Shown: positions 8,563 to 17,758 of the stretch, piece after piece | How the letters are laid out: each line of letters opens with the position of its first letter | Numbering within the stretch: the stretch's first letter is position 1 | Source of the DNA: Aggregatilinea lenta | Lineage (GTDB): Bacteria > Chloroflexota > Anaerolineae > Aggregatilineales > Aggregatilineaceae | Assembly: GCF_003569045.1 (NCBI RefSeq) | Contig: NZ_BFCB01000003.1 | Coordinates: 1-64,000 of the forward strand | DNA length: 64,000 bases | Direction: 5' to 3' | The notes under the pieces: generated by a model | What the model was told of the DNA's origin: nothing | Databases searched by the model: none | The model's input: only the letters and a program-made list of their open reading frames with translations | Translations under genes and position numbers: made by a program

Positions 8563-10293
8563 ATGTACCGAAAACTCGTCTTGCTTCTGATCGTCGTGCT
8601 GTTGGTGCCGGGCGCGGCCAGCGCCCAGGGGCCGGAACCGGATCGCGGCAGTTTAGGCGATTCCTACTATCCGGCGTTGGGGAACAGCGGCTACGACGCG
8701 CTGCATTACACTATCGATCTCTCGACCGAGCTGCAAGGCAACGACCTCGCCGCGACGGTCACGATGGACGCCCAGGCGACCGAGGCGCTGGACCGGTTCA
8801 ACCTGGACTTCCAGGGCTTCACCATCGAGTCGCTGCTGCTCGACGGCGAGCCGGTTGACTACGAGCGCGATGGTACGGAGCTGGTGATCGTGCCCGCCGA
8901 GCCACTGGCAGCGGGTGAAGACTTCACACTGACCACCACCTACGCGGGCACGGCGGAAACCATCACGTCCAGCGCGATTCCCGTCGCGCTCGGCTGGCAG
9001 AATTTTGGAGATGGCGTGCTGGTCGCCAGCGAGCCGTCCGGCGCGCAGGGCTGGTATCCGGTCAACAACCACCCGCTCGATAAGGCGACCTATACCTTCC
9101 GCATCACCGTACCCAATCCCTACGTGGTGGCGGCCAACGGCCTGTTGACAGAACAGATCGATAACGGCGACGACACGACGACTTACGTGTGGGAAACCGA
9201 GTATCCCGTGGCGAGCTACCTCGTGACGGTCGGCATCGACCAGTTTGCCGTTCAGGAGCAGGAAGGCCCCAACGGGCTGCCGATCCGCAACTACTTCCCG
9301 GTCGACATGGCCGAGCAAGGGGAGCAGGCGTTCGCGCGCACGCCGGACATGATCGCATTCTACGAGAGCATCTTCGGCCCGTATCCCTTCGAGGCGTACG
9401 GCGTTTACGTGGCCGACACTGGCCTGGACTTCGCGCTGGAGACACAGACGCTGACCCTGTTCGCGCGCAACTGGCTCACCAGCGGCGATGTGGACGAGGC
9501 GGCCTCGCATGAGCTGGCGCACCAGTGGTTCGGGAACAGCGTCAGCCTGGCGAAGTGGGAAGACATCTGGCTGAACGAGGGCTTTGCCACGTATGCGTCG
9601 TGGCTGTGGGCCGCGCATAACGCAGGAGAATCCGCCCTGGATAACATAGTGTCGAACGTTTATGACGCGATTCAGCAGTTCGAGACGGCGGCGGAACCGC
9701 AGGGAGTATTGAACTATCGGGTCACCAAGCAGGGGCTGCTCGATCTGTTGAACGACAAGCCCGCCGATTTCACCCTGCCTGCCGAGGATGTGATTGCGCT
9801 GGCCCGGCTGCTGCTGGTCGATCAGCCGTCGGATGAGGTGGAATCAATGATCGCGCAGATGCCCACCGGAGATATCACGCGCGACGAGCTGATCCAGTTC
9901 TTGACGCTGCTGAACTTCGACCGGGTGCCGCTTGGTCCCAATGAGGTCTGGGCCCTGGCGACGACCTTCGGCGTCGAGTCCTCCTACCCGCAGTACGTGG
10001 ATTCGCCGCGTCTGGTGTGGGCCGCGCCTGGCGTGGCAGCGCCGGATGACCTGTTCAATGTGGGTGTGTACTATCGCGGCGCGCTGGTGCTGCATGCGCT
10101 GCGGCAAGAAGTGGGTGACGACGCGTTCTTCGAGATCTTGCGCAGCTACTATGACCAGTACCAGTACGGCAACGCCACCATCGAAGACTTCATCGCGGTA
10201 GCGAACGACGCCAGCGGCCAGGACGTGACCGACCTGCTCAATGCGTGGCTCTACGCACCGCTGGTGCCGGAGCTTCCCGGCGTGACGGCGTAG
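8563..10293 (+). CDS. Secreted M1-family zinc aminopeptidase-like protein
   Basis: The start is ATG 8563, preceded by GGAGG at 8550-8554; the open frame extends 30 bases further to a TTG that lacks a site. Residues 1-22 are a signal peptide ending ASA. HELAHQWFG near 315-323 is the HExxH zinc site, and NEGFATY about 18 residues later supplies the third ligand Glu, both M1 hallmarks. ALETQTL sits where GAMEN normally lies. YYRGALVLHALR near 505 would give the catalytic Tyr. Between the zinc site and that Tyr there is an insert of roughly 110 residues not usual for the core. Role: trimming N-terminal residues from peptides outside the cell. Confidence 0.88.
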   Translation: MYRKLVLLLIVVLLVPGAASAQGPEPDRGSLGDSYYPALGNSGYDALHYTIDLSTELQGNDLAATVTMDAQATEALDRFNLDFQGFTIESLLLDGEPVDYERDGTELVIVPAEPLAAGEDFTLTTTYAGTAETITSSAIPVALGWQNFGDGVLVASEPSGAQGWYPVNNHPLDKATYTFRITVPNPYVVAANGLLTEQIDNGDDTTTYVWETEYPVASYLVTVGIDQFAVQEQEGPNGLPIRNYFPVDMAEQGEQAFARTPDMIAFYESIFGPYPFEAYGVYVADTGLDFALETQTLTLFARNWLTSGDVDEAASHELAHQWFGNSVSLAKWEDIWLNEGFATYASWLWAAHNAGESALDNIVSNVYDAIQQFETAAEPQGVLNYRVTKQGLLDLLNDKPADFTLPAEDVIALARLLLVDQPSDEVESMIAQMPTGDITRDELIQFLTLLNFDRVPLGPNEVWALATTFGVESSYPQYVDSPRLVWAAPGVAAPDDLFNVGVYYRGALVLHALRQEVGDDAFFEILRSYYDQYQYGNATIEDFIAVANDASGQDVTDLLNAWLYAPLVPELPGVTA

Positions 10294-10322
10294 CGCCGCC
10301 TCGTTGCAGTCCCCGATTTACC

Positions 10323-10361
10323 CGGCGGGGCGGTGCCCGGTGCATGCGCCCCGCCGTTTTT
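10323..10361 (+). terminator. Intrinsic terminator after M1 aminopeptidase
   Basis: A stem CGGCGGGGCG with CGCCCCGCCG at 10347-10356, loop 14, is followed by TTTTT. It separates the aminopeptidase from the propeller-cytochrome gene. Confidence 0.85.
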
Positions 10362-10587
10362 CATTCCGTTCGAACTCCTCTTCGGTGTTATGCCAGCCCT
10401 TTTAGATCGGAAAACTGGCTGAATCTTTGCCACATTAAAACGACTAACATTAAAATAAATATTGGAAGCCGGAGATGCGCGAGGGCTTCCACAAACACAG
10501 CCACTGCATCCACGCTGCGAACCACTCAGTCGTTCACAAGCGGATACCTGTCACATACTCGTGTTTGCGCCCTCCCCGTTTGACGCA

Positions 10588-10601
10588 AACGTTCGAACGT
10601 T
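10588..10601. promoter_or_regulatory. 14-bp perfect palindrome in leader of PQQ gene
   Basis: AACGTTCGAACGTT is a perfect palindrome 14 bases before the AAGGAGG ribosome site of the next gene. Placement in the leader suits a repressor operator, but the binding protein is unknown. The rest of the 10362-10631 gap is AT-richer than its surroundings (ACATTAAAATAAATATT near 10448), as expected of a promoter region, with no small gene seen. Confidence 0.4.
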
Positions 10602-10631
10602 GTGGAACGAAACACAAGGAGGCTTAAGTTC

Positions 10632-12509
10632 GTGTTTACTCCCCGTACAAAAGTGACTGCAGTTTTACTGTTAGTTGTGGCGCTGGTGGCCGCAGGTGTT
10701 GTGCCGCAGCGCATTGCCGCTCAAGGCGACGATCCGGTTCCGCCGGATGTTGCCGCCAACCTGACCGGTTGGGCGCTGCCCAACTATGACTATTCAAATA
10801 CCCGCGCGACCACCGGCTCGGACATCAACGCGTCGAACGTGGCTACGCTGGGCCAGGCCTGGACCTACGCGATCAACGGCGGATCGGATTACGGCGCAGC
10901 AGCGACGAATCCGGTGGTGCTGGATGGCATCGTGTACTTCCAGGATCTGTCGAGCAACGTTTACGCCGTGAGCATGGACGAGGGCAGCGAGATCTGGCGT
11001 ATCGCGTTCGACATCCCCAATATCGGTCCCAACGGCGTAGCGGTCGGCTATGACAAGGTGTTCGCCGTCCTGCCGGACTCGGTCGTGGCGCTGAGCACCA
11101 GCGACGGCTCGACGCTGTGGACGACCACCGTGCGCACGCAGAACGATTCCGAAGGTGTCACCATTCAGCCCCTGGTCTGGAACGGCATGGTCTACCTGAG
11201 CACCGTGCCCGGCAGCGCCAGCGATAACTTCTACGCGGGCGGCGTCGGCGGCATCCTCTACGCGCTGAACCAGGACACGGGTGAGATCGTCTGGGGCTGG
11301 GACACGGTCGATTCCGAAGACCTGTGGGGCAACGCCGAGATCAACAGCGGCGGCGGCGCGTGGTATCCGCCCGCCATCGATCAGGATACCGGCCAGATCT
11401 ACTTCAGTGTGGCGAATCCCGCGCCCTGGCCCGGCACTGAGGAGTTCCCCAACGGCAGCAGTCGCCCCGGCGACAACCTGTACTCGAACTCCCTGGTGGC
11501 CCTGGACGCCGCGTCTGGCTCGCTGACGTGGTACAACCAGGTGCGCCCGCATGACCTGTTTGACCTCGACCTGCAGATCTCGCCCATCCTGGGCACGGCG
11601 ACCATCAACGGCGAAGAGCGCAGTGTGGTCTACACGTCCGGTAAGCTGGGCCGCGTCTATGCGATGGATCGCACGACTGGCGACCTGCTGTGGAACGTGG
11701 CGGTCGGCACGCACAAGAACGACGACGTGCTGGAAGTGCCCGAAGGCCAGACGATCGAAGTTGCGCCTGGTCCGCTGGGCGGCGTCGAAACGCCGATGGC
11801 AATGGCGGACGGCGTGCTGTACGTGCCGGTGGTCAACATGCCGGTGAGTTACAGCGCGACCGCGCTGGACGGCTCGACCTTCGACCTCAGCAAGTCCACG
11901 GGCGAGCTGGTGGCGATCGACGTGAATACCGGCGCGATCCTGTGGGACAAGAGCTACTCGACCATGAACATCGGCGCGGCGACGGTGGTCAATGACCTCG
12001 TATTCACCGCCACGATGGACGGCATGATCTACGCCTATGACCGGACCTCCGGCGACGAGGTGTGGTCGTACCAGGCCCCCGCCGGGATCAACGGCTGGCC
12101 CGCCGTGGTCGGCGACACGATCGTCTGGCCCGCTGGCATGGGCGACGCGCCGGTCCTGCTGGCGCTGCAGGTCGGCCTGACCGAACCGGGCGCGGCGGCG
12201 ACCCCATCCGCGACGGAGGCGGCGACCGACGGTATGGCGACTCAGGAAGCGGCGGCGACCGAGACGAGCGGCGACACGTCCGGGCTGGACGGCGAGGCGT
12301 TGGTCGCGGAGCGGTGTACGACCTGCCACACGGCGGAGCGCATCGACAATGCCTCCAAGTCCGCTGAAGACTGGGCGGCGACCGTGGACCGCATGATCAG
12401 CTACGGCGCGCAGCTCGACGACGCCGAGCGCCAGGCCGTGATCGACTATCTGGCCGCGACGCACGGCGCAGATGGTGAAGGCGATTCGGGCGGGTTTAGC
12501 GGCCCGTAG
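10632..12509 (+). CDS. PQQ-type beta-propeller protein fused to C-terminal cytochrome c
   Basis: The start is taken at GTG 10632 because AAGGAGG at 10616-10622 lies 9 bases upstream; an upstream in-frame GTG at 10602 would contain that site. The 625-aa product has a signal peptide ending RIAAQ, then propeller repeats of the quinoprotein dehydrogenase type (GIVYFQDLSSNVYAVS, GKLGRVYAMDRTTGDLLW, DGMIYAYDRTSGDEVW). A Thr/Ala linker leads to a small cytochrome domain with CTTCH near residue 561. Such fusions oxidise alcohols or sugars in the periplasm and pass electrons to the heme. I see no adjacent Cys pair typical of PQQ alcohol dehydrogenases, so substrate and even activity are open. Confidence 0.85.
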   Translation: MFTPRTKVTAVLLLVVALVAAGVVPQRIAAQGDDPVPPDVAANLTGWALPNYDYSNTRATTGSDINASNVATLGQAWTYAINGGSDYGAAATNPVVLDGIVYFQDLSSNVYAVSMDEGSEIWRIAFDIPNIGPNGVAVGYDKVFAVLPDSVVALSTSDGSTLWTTTVRTQNDSEGVTIQPLVWNGMVYLSTVPGSASDNFYAGGVGGILYALNQDTGEIVWGWDTVDSEDLWGNAEINSGGGAWYPPAIDQDTGQIYFSVANPAPWPGTEEFPNGSSRPGDNLYSNSLVALDAASGSLTWYNQVRPHDLFDLDLQISPILGTATINGEERSVVYTSGKLGRVYAMDRTTGDLLWNVAVGTHKNDDVLEVPEGQTIEVAPGPLGGVETPMAMADGVLYVPVVNMPVSYSATALDGSTFDLSKSTGELVAIDVNTGAILWDKSYSTMNIGAATVVNDLVFTATMDGMIYAYDRTSGDEVWSYQAPAGINGWPAVVGDTIVWPAGMGDAPVLLALQVGLTEPGAAATPSATEAATDGMATQEAAATETSGDTSGLDGEALVAERCTTCHTAERIDNASKSAEDWAATVDRMISYGAQLDDAERQAVIDYLAATHGADGEGDSGGFSGP

Positions 12510-12585
12510 CCGAACCGGTTGACTCCTGGGTGACCAGGACCGGGCGGAAAACGGGGCCCCCGGCCTGGATCAACCGCGCAAAATG

Positions 12586-12614
12586 AACGGGCAGCGCATC
12601 GTGGCTGCCCGTTT
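12586..12614. terminator. Bidirectional terminator between convergent genes
   Basis: AACGGGCAGC pairs with GCTGCCCGTT across a 8-base loop, with T runs beyond on the plus side and CATTTT on the minus side. It lies between the stops of the propeller-cytochrome gene and the facing aminotransferase gene. Confidence 0.75.
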
Positions 12615-12644
12615 CTGGTTTCTGCTACCGGTGAAAATACGCGG

Positions 12645-13865
12645 CTACGCCATGCGCAGCACCGGGCGGATGCGCTCCAGCGCCCAGTCGATCTCGTCCT
12701 GCGTGACGATCAGCGGCGGGGCGAAGCGGATGATGTTGGCGTGCGTCTCTTTCGCCAGCACGCCCGCGTGCATCAGCGCCTCACAGAAGCGCCGCGCGCC
12801 GCCCGCCTCCGGCTTCAGCTCCACACCGATCATCAGGCCCTTGCCGCGCACCTCGCGCACGTGCGGGCTGTTGATCTCCGCGAGCTGCTCCTGGAAGTAC
12901 TGGCCCATCGCCGCCGCGTTTTCGATCATGCCCTCCTCGACCAGCACGTCGAGTGCGGCACGACCGACCGCCGCCGCCAAGGGATTGCCGCCGAACGTGC
13001 TGCCGTGGTCGCCGGGGTTGAACACGCCTAGCACGTCCCGGCTCGACAGCACCGCCGAGATCGGGTAATAGCCGCCGGAGAGCGCCTTGCCGATGGTTAC
13101 CATGTCGGGCTGGACGTCCTCATGGTCGCAGGCGAACAGCTTGCCGGTACGCCCCAATCCGGTCTGGATCTCATCTGCGACGAACAGCACGTTGTGCCGC
13201 GTGCAGATTTCGCGCACCCGCCGCAGGTAACCGTCTGGCGGCACGATCACGCCGCCCTCGCCCTGGATCGGCTCGACCATGAACGCGACCGTGTTAGGCG
13301 TGATGGCTGCTTCCAACGCCGCCGCGTCGCCATAGGGGATGACGGTGAAGCCGGGCGTAAACGGGCCGAAGCCCGCGCGATAGTGTTCTTCCGTGCTGAA
13401 GCTGATGGTCGAGATGGTGCGCCCGGCGAAGTTGCCCGCGCAGGCGATGATCTCCGCCTGTCCATCCGGCACGCCCTTGACCGTATAGCCCCACTTGCGC
13501 GCGGCCTTCAGCGCCGTTTCGACCGCTTCCGCGCCCGTGTTCATGGGCAGCATCATCTCGAAGCCGGTCAGCTCGCACACCTGCTGGTAAAACGGGCCGA
13601 GCTGGTCGTTGTGGAACGCGCGGCTGGTCAGCGGCAAACGGCCCGCCTGCTCGATCAGCGCGGCGCGGATGCGCGGGTGGGCATGGCCCTGGTTCACGGC
13701 GCTGTAGGCGCTCAGGCAGTCCATGTAGCGGTTGCCCTCCACATCCCAAACCCACACGCCCTGGCCTTCGCTGAGCACGACTTCCAGCGGCTTGTAGTTG
13801 TGCGCGCCATAGCGTTCTTCAAGCGTGATGAAGTCTTTTGTCGTTAAGTCTATTGCCTTGCTCAT
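12645..13865 (-). CDS. rocD: Ornithine--oxo-acid aminotransferase
   Basis: The 406-aa protein is a class-III PLP aminotransferase. [19 protein letters not shown] at the N-terminus and [16 protein letters not shown] near 55 are typical of ornithine delta-aminotransferase; the PLP lysine lies in [15 protein letters not shown] near 265; [11 protein letters not shown] is also conserved. It converts ornithine and 2-oxoglutarate to glutamate semialdehyde and glutamate. The start is ATG 13865 after AAGGACA; the frame stays open further upstream without family similarity. A TATAAT (complement 13920-13925) may be the -10 element. A proline dehydrogenase further along (62 kb) feeds the same intermediate. 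Confidence 0.93.
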   Translation of the reverse strand: MSKAIDLTTKDFITLEERYGAHNYKPLEVVLSEGQGVWVWDVEGNRYMDCLSAYSAVNQGHAHPRIRAALIEQAGRLPLTSRAFHNDQLGPFYQQVCELTGFEMMLPMNTGAEAVETALKAARKWGYTVKGVPDGQAEIIACAGNFAGRTISTISFSTEEHYRAGFGPFTPGFTVIPYGDAAALEAAITPNTVAFMVEPIQGEGGVIVPPDGYLRRVREICTRHNVLFVADEIQTGLGRTGKLFACDHEDVQPDMVTIGKALSGGYYPISAVLSSRDVLGVFNPGDHGSTFGGNPLAAAVGRAALDVLVEEGMIENAAAMGQYFQEQLAEINSPHVREVRGKGLMIGVELKPEAGGARRFCEALMHAGVLAKETHANIIRFAPPLIVTQDEIDWALERIRPVLRMA

Positions 13866-13919
13866 AAGCTGTCCTTTGTCAGTCCGCTGTGCGATGTGAC
13901 GACGGTTTGCTGCATTATG

Positions 13920-13925
13920 ATTATA
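13920..13925 (-). promoter_or_regulatory. Possible -10 element of rocD
   Basis: The minus strand reads CGTATAATC, a full -10 consensus about 55 bases before the start codon. No good -35 hexamer lies 16-18 bases upstream, so support is modest. Confidence 0.35.
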
Positions 13926-14007
13926 CGAGTTTGGTCCGGTCCATTCGCAGACCATATAGTACCGCACGGCGGGTACGGCGCGTGATCCGTAGGCGAGGGG
14001 CAACGCG

Positions 14008-14094
14008 ACCTCACCCCCGGCCCCTCTCCAATCAGGTTGGAGACGGGAGACAAGCACGATCTCACGATCCGTAGGGCGGAGCTTGCTCCACCCG
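14008..14094. repeat. Family A partial repeat followed by family B palindrome
   Basis: 14008-14052 reads GACCTCACCCCCGGCC, then CTCTCC and a TCCAATCAGGTTGGA hairpin. Next, 14071-14094 is a family B palindrome (GTAGGGCGGAGC, TT, GCTCCACCC). The 13866-14244 gap holds these, the rocD promoter and no gene that I can see. Confidence 0.75.
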
Positions 14095-14244
14095 GTTTTT
14101 GCCTTGGTCCCCTTCCACCACATAAGCCGAGGGAAAGGGTCAGGGGATGGGAAGCATGGCGCCGCCCTGTAACTTGCTGTGCGCTGGCTCGTGGCGGTAC
14201 ACTACACGTTAATATTTATCCGACCGTGACGCCAGGATCGGGCC

Positions 14245-16068
14245 ATGACCGCCATCCCCAACCCGTACAACCCGCTCAATCCCACCGAGCACCCGGCATA
14301 CTTCGTGAACCGCGTGGAGACGTTCGCGTTCTTCCGGCAGAACCTGGCCGGAGCGGCGTATGGGCGGGCGCTGGCGTTGATCGGGCGGCGCGGACTGGGC
14401 AAGACGTCCATGCTCTACCAACTGCCGGGGCAGCTCGACGAGCGTTACGTGGTGTGCCTGGTGGCGCTGGCGAATGTGCCGCTGGCGGACGAGGAATCGT
14501 TCATCCTGGCGCTGGCCGAGGACATCCGCCTCGCGCTCGATCTGGCCGGGTCCAGCACCTACCGCCTGCCGGACTGGCCGCCGGACGCGGACGAGGGCGA
14601 GGAACCGATCTCGATCCGGTCGTGGTTCGAGCTGATCTTCCTCGACATTGCCGTCTCCGCGCTGCGCGGGCGTACGCTCGTGCTGGCGCTGGACGACGCG
14701 CACCTGCTGTTCCAGGCGATCCAGCACGGGGCGCTGCCCGGCGACGTGTGGGACTACCTGGGCAACCTGATGGTGACGCATCCGCGTGTGGAGCTGATCG
14801 TCTCGCTCGACGCGGCGTACGAGGATCAGGCGCTGGCGACGACGCTGCTGGGCGATCCGGTGCTGCATACGCGCCTCAGCGAATTGACGCGCGAGGATGC
14901 GGCGACCCTGGTCCAGCAGCCGCTCGAAGGTGTGGCGCACTACGACGAGGGCGTCGTGGCGCAGATTCTGGCGTTGGCGGGCGGGCATCCGTTTCTGCTG
15001 CACTCCGTCTGCCGCCTGCTGTTCCGTCGCTCTGAGGAGCGCAACCACAACGGCCCGATCACCGAGCACGACCTCGTCGCCGTGCAGGACGCCGCGCTGG
15101 AGCAGGCCAGCGAGATCTTCGATCCGTTGTGGCAGGGTATGACGCAGAACGAGCGGCTGGCACTGTCGGCACTGGTCGCGCTGCACCGGGACTATCCCGA
15201 CGCGGGCGCGACGCTGGAGGATCTGCACGCCTGGGCCGGCGCGCGCGGTTATACGCCCAACGCCACGCAGCTCGCTGCCGCGCTGCGCAGCCTGGACTAT
15301 AAGGGACTGGTGCACCTGGACATGCAGGGGCGCTATCTGCTGCCCGCCGGACTGATCGCGGGGTGGGTGGCGGCCAATTCGACGATCGAGATGCAGCCGG
15401 TGGAGCAGCCCGGCTCGTCGCGCTACGTGCCCGTGCTGGGACTGGCCGCCGCAGTGCTGATCGTCGCGGCGCTGGGCGCAGCGGCGTTCCTGGGCGCCTT
15501 TGACAGCGGCGATGGCGACGAAAGTGGCGCGCCGTCTGGCGGTCCGACCGCAACGCTCGCGCTCAACCTGGAAGCCACGCGCCAGTCCGACTTCGCCACG
15601 CAGACCGAAATCGCCCGTCCGACGCTGACGCTGACGCCGACTCTCACCGCGACACCCAGCCTGACTGTGACGCCTTCCCCGACGCCTACGGACACGCCGC
15701 AGCCCTCCGCAACCGCGACGCTGACGGCCTCCCCGGAGCCGAGCGCGACCGACACGCCCGCCGATACGCCGGAACCGAGCAATACACCGCGCCCGACCGC
15801 GACGCGCACCCCGTCCGCTACCGATGAGCCGTCCGAGACGCCGACCGAGACGCTGACCCCTAGCGACACGCCGGAACCGAGTGATACGCCGACCGCCACC
15901 GACACGCGGACGCCCACGGCGACGCGCACCCCCTCCGCGACCCGCACGCCAAGCATCACGCCCACCGATACGGCGACGCGGCGTCCCACAGCGACCCGCA
16001 CGCCCTCCGCAACGCCCAGTGTGCGACCGTCGCCCATCGCCACGCGCATTCTGCCCATTCTGCCGTAA
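14245..16068 (+). CDS. AAA-type ATPase with TM anchor and outer TPT tail
   Basis: The 607-aa protein starts NPYNPLNPTEHPAYFVNR, an opening common in Orc1/STAND-like ATPases. Walker A is GRRGLGKTS near 49-57 and Walker B is LVLALDDAH near 150. A helical winged-helix-like part ends near 385. A single TM segment (VLGLAAAVLIVAALGAAAFLGAF, about 396-419) is followed by about 180 residues of Thr/Pro/Ser repeat. The ATPase would be inside and the tail outside. Such NTPases often act as signal-responsive switches; the role here is not known. The ribosome site is weak (GCCAGGATCGG). Confidence 0.82.
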   Translation: MTAIPNPYNPLNPTEHPAYFVNRVETFAFFRQNLAGAAYGRALALIGRRGLGKTSMLYQLPGQLDERYVVCLVALANVPLADEESFILALAEDIRLALDLAGSSTYRLPDWPPDADEGEEPISIRSWFELIFLDIAVSALRGRTLVLALDDAHLLFQAIQHGALPGDVWDYLGNLMVTHPRVELIVSLDAAYEDQALATTLLGDPVLHTRLSELTREDAATLVQQPLEGVAHYDEGVVAQILALAGGHPFLLHSVCRLLFRRSEERNHNGPITEHDLVAVQDAALEQASEIFDPLWQGMTQNERLALSALVALHRDYPDAGATLEDLHAWAGARGYTPNATQLAAALRSLDYKGLVHLDMQGRYLLPAGLIAGWVAANSTIEMQPVEQPGSSRYVPVLGLAAAVLIVAALGAAAFLGAFDSGDGDESGAPSGGPTATLALNLEATRQSDFATQTEIARPTLTLTPTLTATPSLTVTPSPTPTDTPQPSATATLTASPEPSATDTPADTPEPSNTPRPTATRTPSATDEPSETPTETLTPSDTPEPSDTPTATDTRTPTATRTPSATRTPSITPTDTATRRPTATRTPSATPSVRPSPIATRILPILP

Positions 16069-16203
16069 GGCTGCACGCACCGCCTATTATCTTCTGCCGT
16101 TTGGGCCACGGAATATTGCCGCCTGCCTCAGTAGCGTCACATAAGAAAGCGGTCTATATTTTCAGTCATACTTACCATAAAACCGTTAGTGGGGAGAACA
16201 AAG

Positions 16204-17286
16204 ATGGACCTCATCGATAGGCTTCGTGAACTTTCCGTCCAAATTCCAAAGCAGCAGCAGTACATTTCAACTGAAGAAGCGACCAAAAACGCGCTCGTGA
16301 TGCCGTTTATCAATGCGCTTGGATATAACGTTTTTGATCCCACGGAAGTGACACCCGAACTGGTTGCCGATGTCGGCACGAAGAAGGGTGAAAAGGTCGA
16401 TTACGCTGTTTTGAAGGACAGCAGCCCGATCATCTTGTTTGAAGTGAAGTGCTGCGGCGTCGATCTGAACAACGTGCATGCTTCGCAGCTCTATCGTTAC
16501 TTTTCTGTCACCGCCGCCCGTTTTGGCATTTTGACGGATGGCATCAATTACCATTTTTATTCGGATCTGGACGCTCCCAACAAGATGGATGCCAAGCCGT
16601 TTTTCGTGTTTAACATGCTTGACTTTGACGAAGGCACCGTGGACGAACTTAAGAAGTTCACAAAGTCCGCCTTCGATGTTGATGACATCCTCTCAACGGC
16701 CAACGAACTCAGATACAAGCGCGAAATTAAAGCAATAATGGCGGTTGAGTTTAACGGCCCATCCGAAGAATTTGTCCGTTTTTTCGCTTCGCGGGTGTAT
16801 TCGCGCCGTTTGACGCAAACGGTGCTGGAAGACTTCACGGAGATTACAAAGCAGGCATTTAGGGCGTTCCTCAATGAACGCATTGAAAGCCGCCTCAAGT
16901 CCGCACTTGACAGCGAAGCGCAAGAGATTGTCCCAGAACAATCGAAGCCCACTGAAGCCAATGAAAAGGCCGAGGAAGAGATAGAGCAAGACGGGGTTGT
17001 GACGACGTCGGATGAAAAGGACGCCTATATGATTGTCAAGTCCATTCTGCGTGAGGTTGTCGACGTGAAGCGTATCGCCATGCGAGATGTCCAGACCTAT
17101 TGCAGCGTTCTGCTAGACGATAACAACCGCAAGCCAATTTGCCGGTTCCGCTTCAACAACAAGACTCAGAAGTATCTGGGGATTCCGACCGCTGATAAGC
17201 AGGAGGAAAGGATACCGATCGACGATCTGGATGATATTTTTAAGTATGCCGACCAGTTGAAGACTGTTGTCAACCTCTATCTTTAG
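16204..17286 (+). CDS. Orphan HsdR N-terminal-domain protein (PD-(D/E)xK nuclease-like)
   Basis: The start is ATG 16204 with GGGGAG at 16191-16196; product 360 aa. Residues 20-140 match the type I restriction HsdR N-terminal domain: ISTEEATKNALVMPFINALGYNVFDP, then VDYAVLKD and IILFEVKC, giving the D...ExK nuclease core. The middle is helical and charged. The last 90 residues (about 275-360: DAYMIVKSILREVV to YADQLKTVVNLYL) look like a separate domain, perhaps DNA-binding. No helicase, HsdM or HsdS lies nearby, so this is not a full restriction system. Base composition is visibly less GC-rich than its neighbours, suggesting transfer. A defence or DNA-repair role is possible but unproven. Confidence 0.85.
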   Translation: MDLIDRLRELSVQIPKQQQYISTEEATKNALVMPFINALGYNVFDPTEVTPELVADVGTKKGEKVDYAVLKDSSPIILFEVKCCGVDLNNVHASQLYRYFSVTAARFGILTDGINYHFYSDLDAPNKMDAKPFFVFNMLDFDEGTVDELKKFTKSAFDVDDILSTANELRYKREIKAIMAVEFNGPSEEFVRFFASRVYSRRLTQTVLEDFTEITKQAFRAFLNERIESRLKSALDSEAQEIVPEQSKPTEANEKAEEEIEQDGVVTTSDEKDAYMIVKSILREVVDVKRIAMRDVQTYCSVLLDDNNRKPICRFRFNNKTQKYLGIPTADKQEERIPIDDLDDIFKYADQLKTVVNLYL

Positions 17287-17306
17287 GCGTGATCCGCGAA
17301 TACACA

Positions 17307-17345
17307 AACGGGCGGCCTCCATACATCGGGAGCCGCCCGTTTTTT
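17307..17345. terminator. Terminator between HsdR-N and FHA genes
   Basis: AACGGGCGGC pairs with GCCGCCCGTT, loop 15, followed by six T on the plus strand; on the minus strand the stem is followed by TTTGTG. It serves the convergent HsdR-N and FHA genes. Confidence 0.85.
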
Positions 17346-17372
17346 GCTTGATTCTCGCGTCCTGGACGGGGG

Positions 17373-17738
17373 TTAAAACGGCAGATCGTCGTCGTCCAGC
17401 GAGGGCGGCATGAAGCTGGCGACCGGCTCGACGCGCAGCCACGTCCGCCCAATACGGAACAGCTCGCCCGGCATCACCTCGACGCGCCCGCTGATCTTTT
17501 CGCCGCGCACGTAGGTGCCGTTGGTACTGCGCAGGTCTTCCAGCCAGAAGTGATCGCCGTCATAGCCGAGCACGGCGTGCTCGCGCGAGACCTGGCTGTC
17601 GTAGTTCAGGCAGACGTCGCTGCCTTCGCGCCGTCCGATGGTGAGTTCGGTGGGTTCGCCGGGGTCCAGCAGCGTCTCGAAAGGCAGCACCGCGCCGTCC
17701 TGCGGCCCGCTCATAATGGCAATAATGATTTCTTCCAT
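17373..17738 (-). CDS. FHA domain protein
   Basis: The 121-aa product is almost entirely one forkhead-associated domain: TIGRREGSD near 34-42, SREHAVLG near 52, and LRSTNGTYVRG near 70, the residues that bind phosphothreonine. The C-terminus is acidic (DDDD). ATG 17738 is chosen because GGAGGA precedes it by 9 bases; a longer open frame runs on in a shadow frame of the kinase gene. It starts 20 bases after the stop of the giant kinase gene, so the two form an operon. It is plausibly the reader of that kinase's phosphorylation; this is inference. Confidence 0.92.
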   Translation of the reverse strand: MEEIIIAIMSGPQDGAVLPFETLLDPGEPTELTIGRREGSDVCLNYDSQVSREHAVLGYDGDHFWLEDLRSTNGTYVRGEKISGRVEVMPGELFRIGRTWLRVEPVASFMPPSLDDDDLPF

Positions 17739-17758
17739 GTGGATGCGTCCTCCGTTCC

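Noticed and set aside
10794-12464. 556-codon minus-strand open frame opposite the propeller gene
   Set aside because: Composition of Arg/His/Val shadow type and no ribosome site.
16204-17286. Complete type I restriction system
   Set aside because: No HsdM, HsdS or helicase part of HsdR is found nearby.
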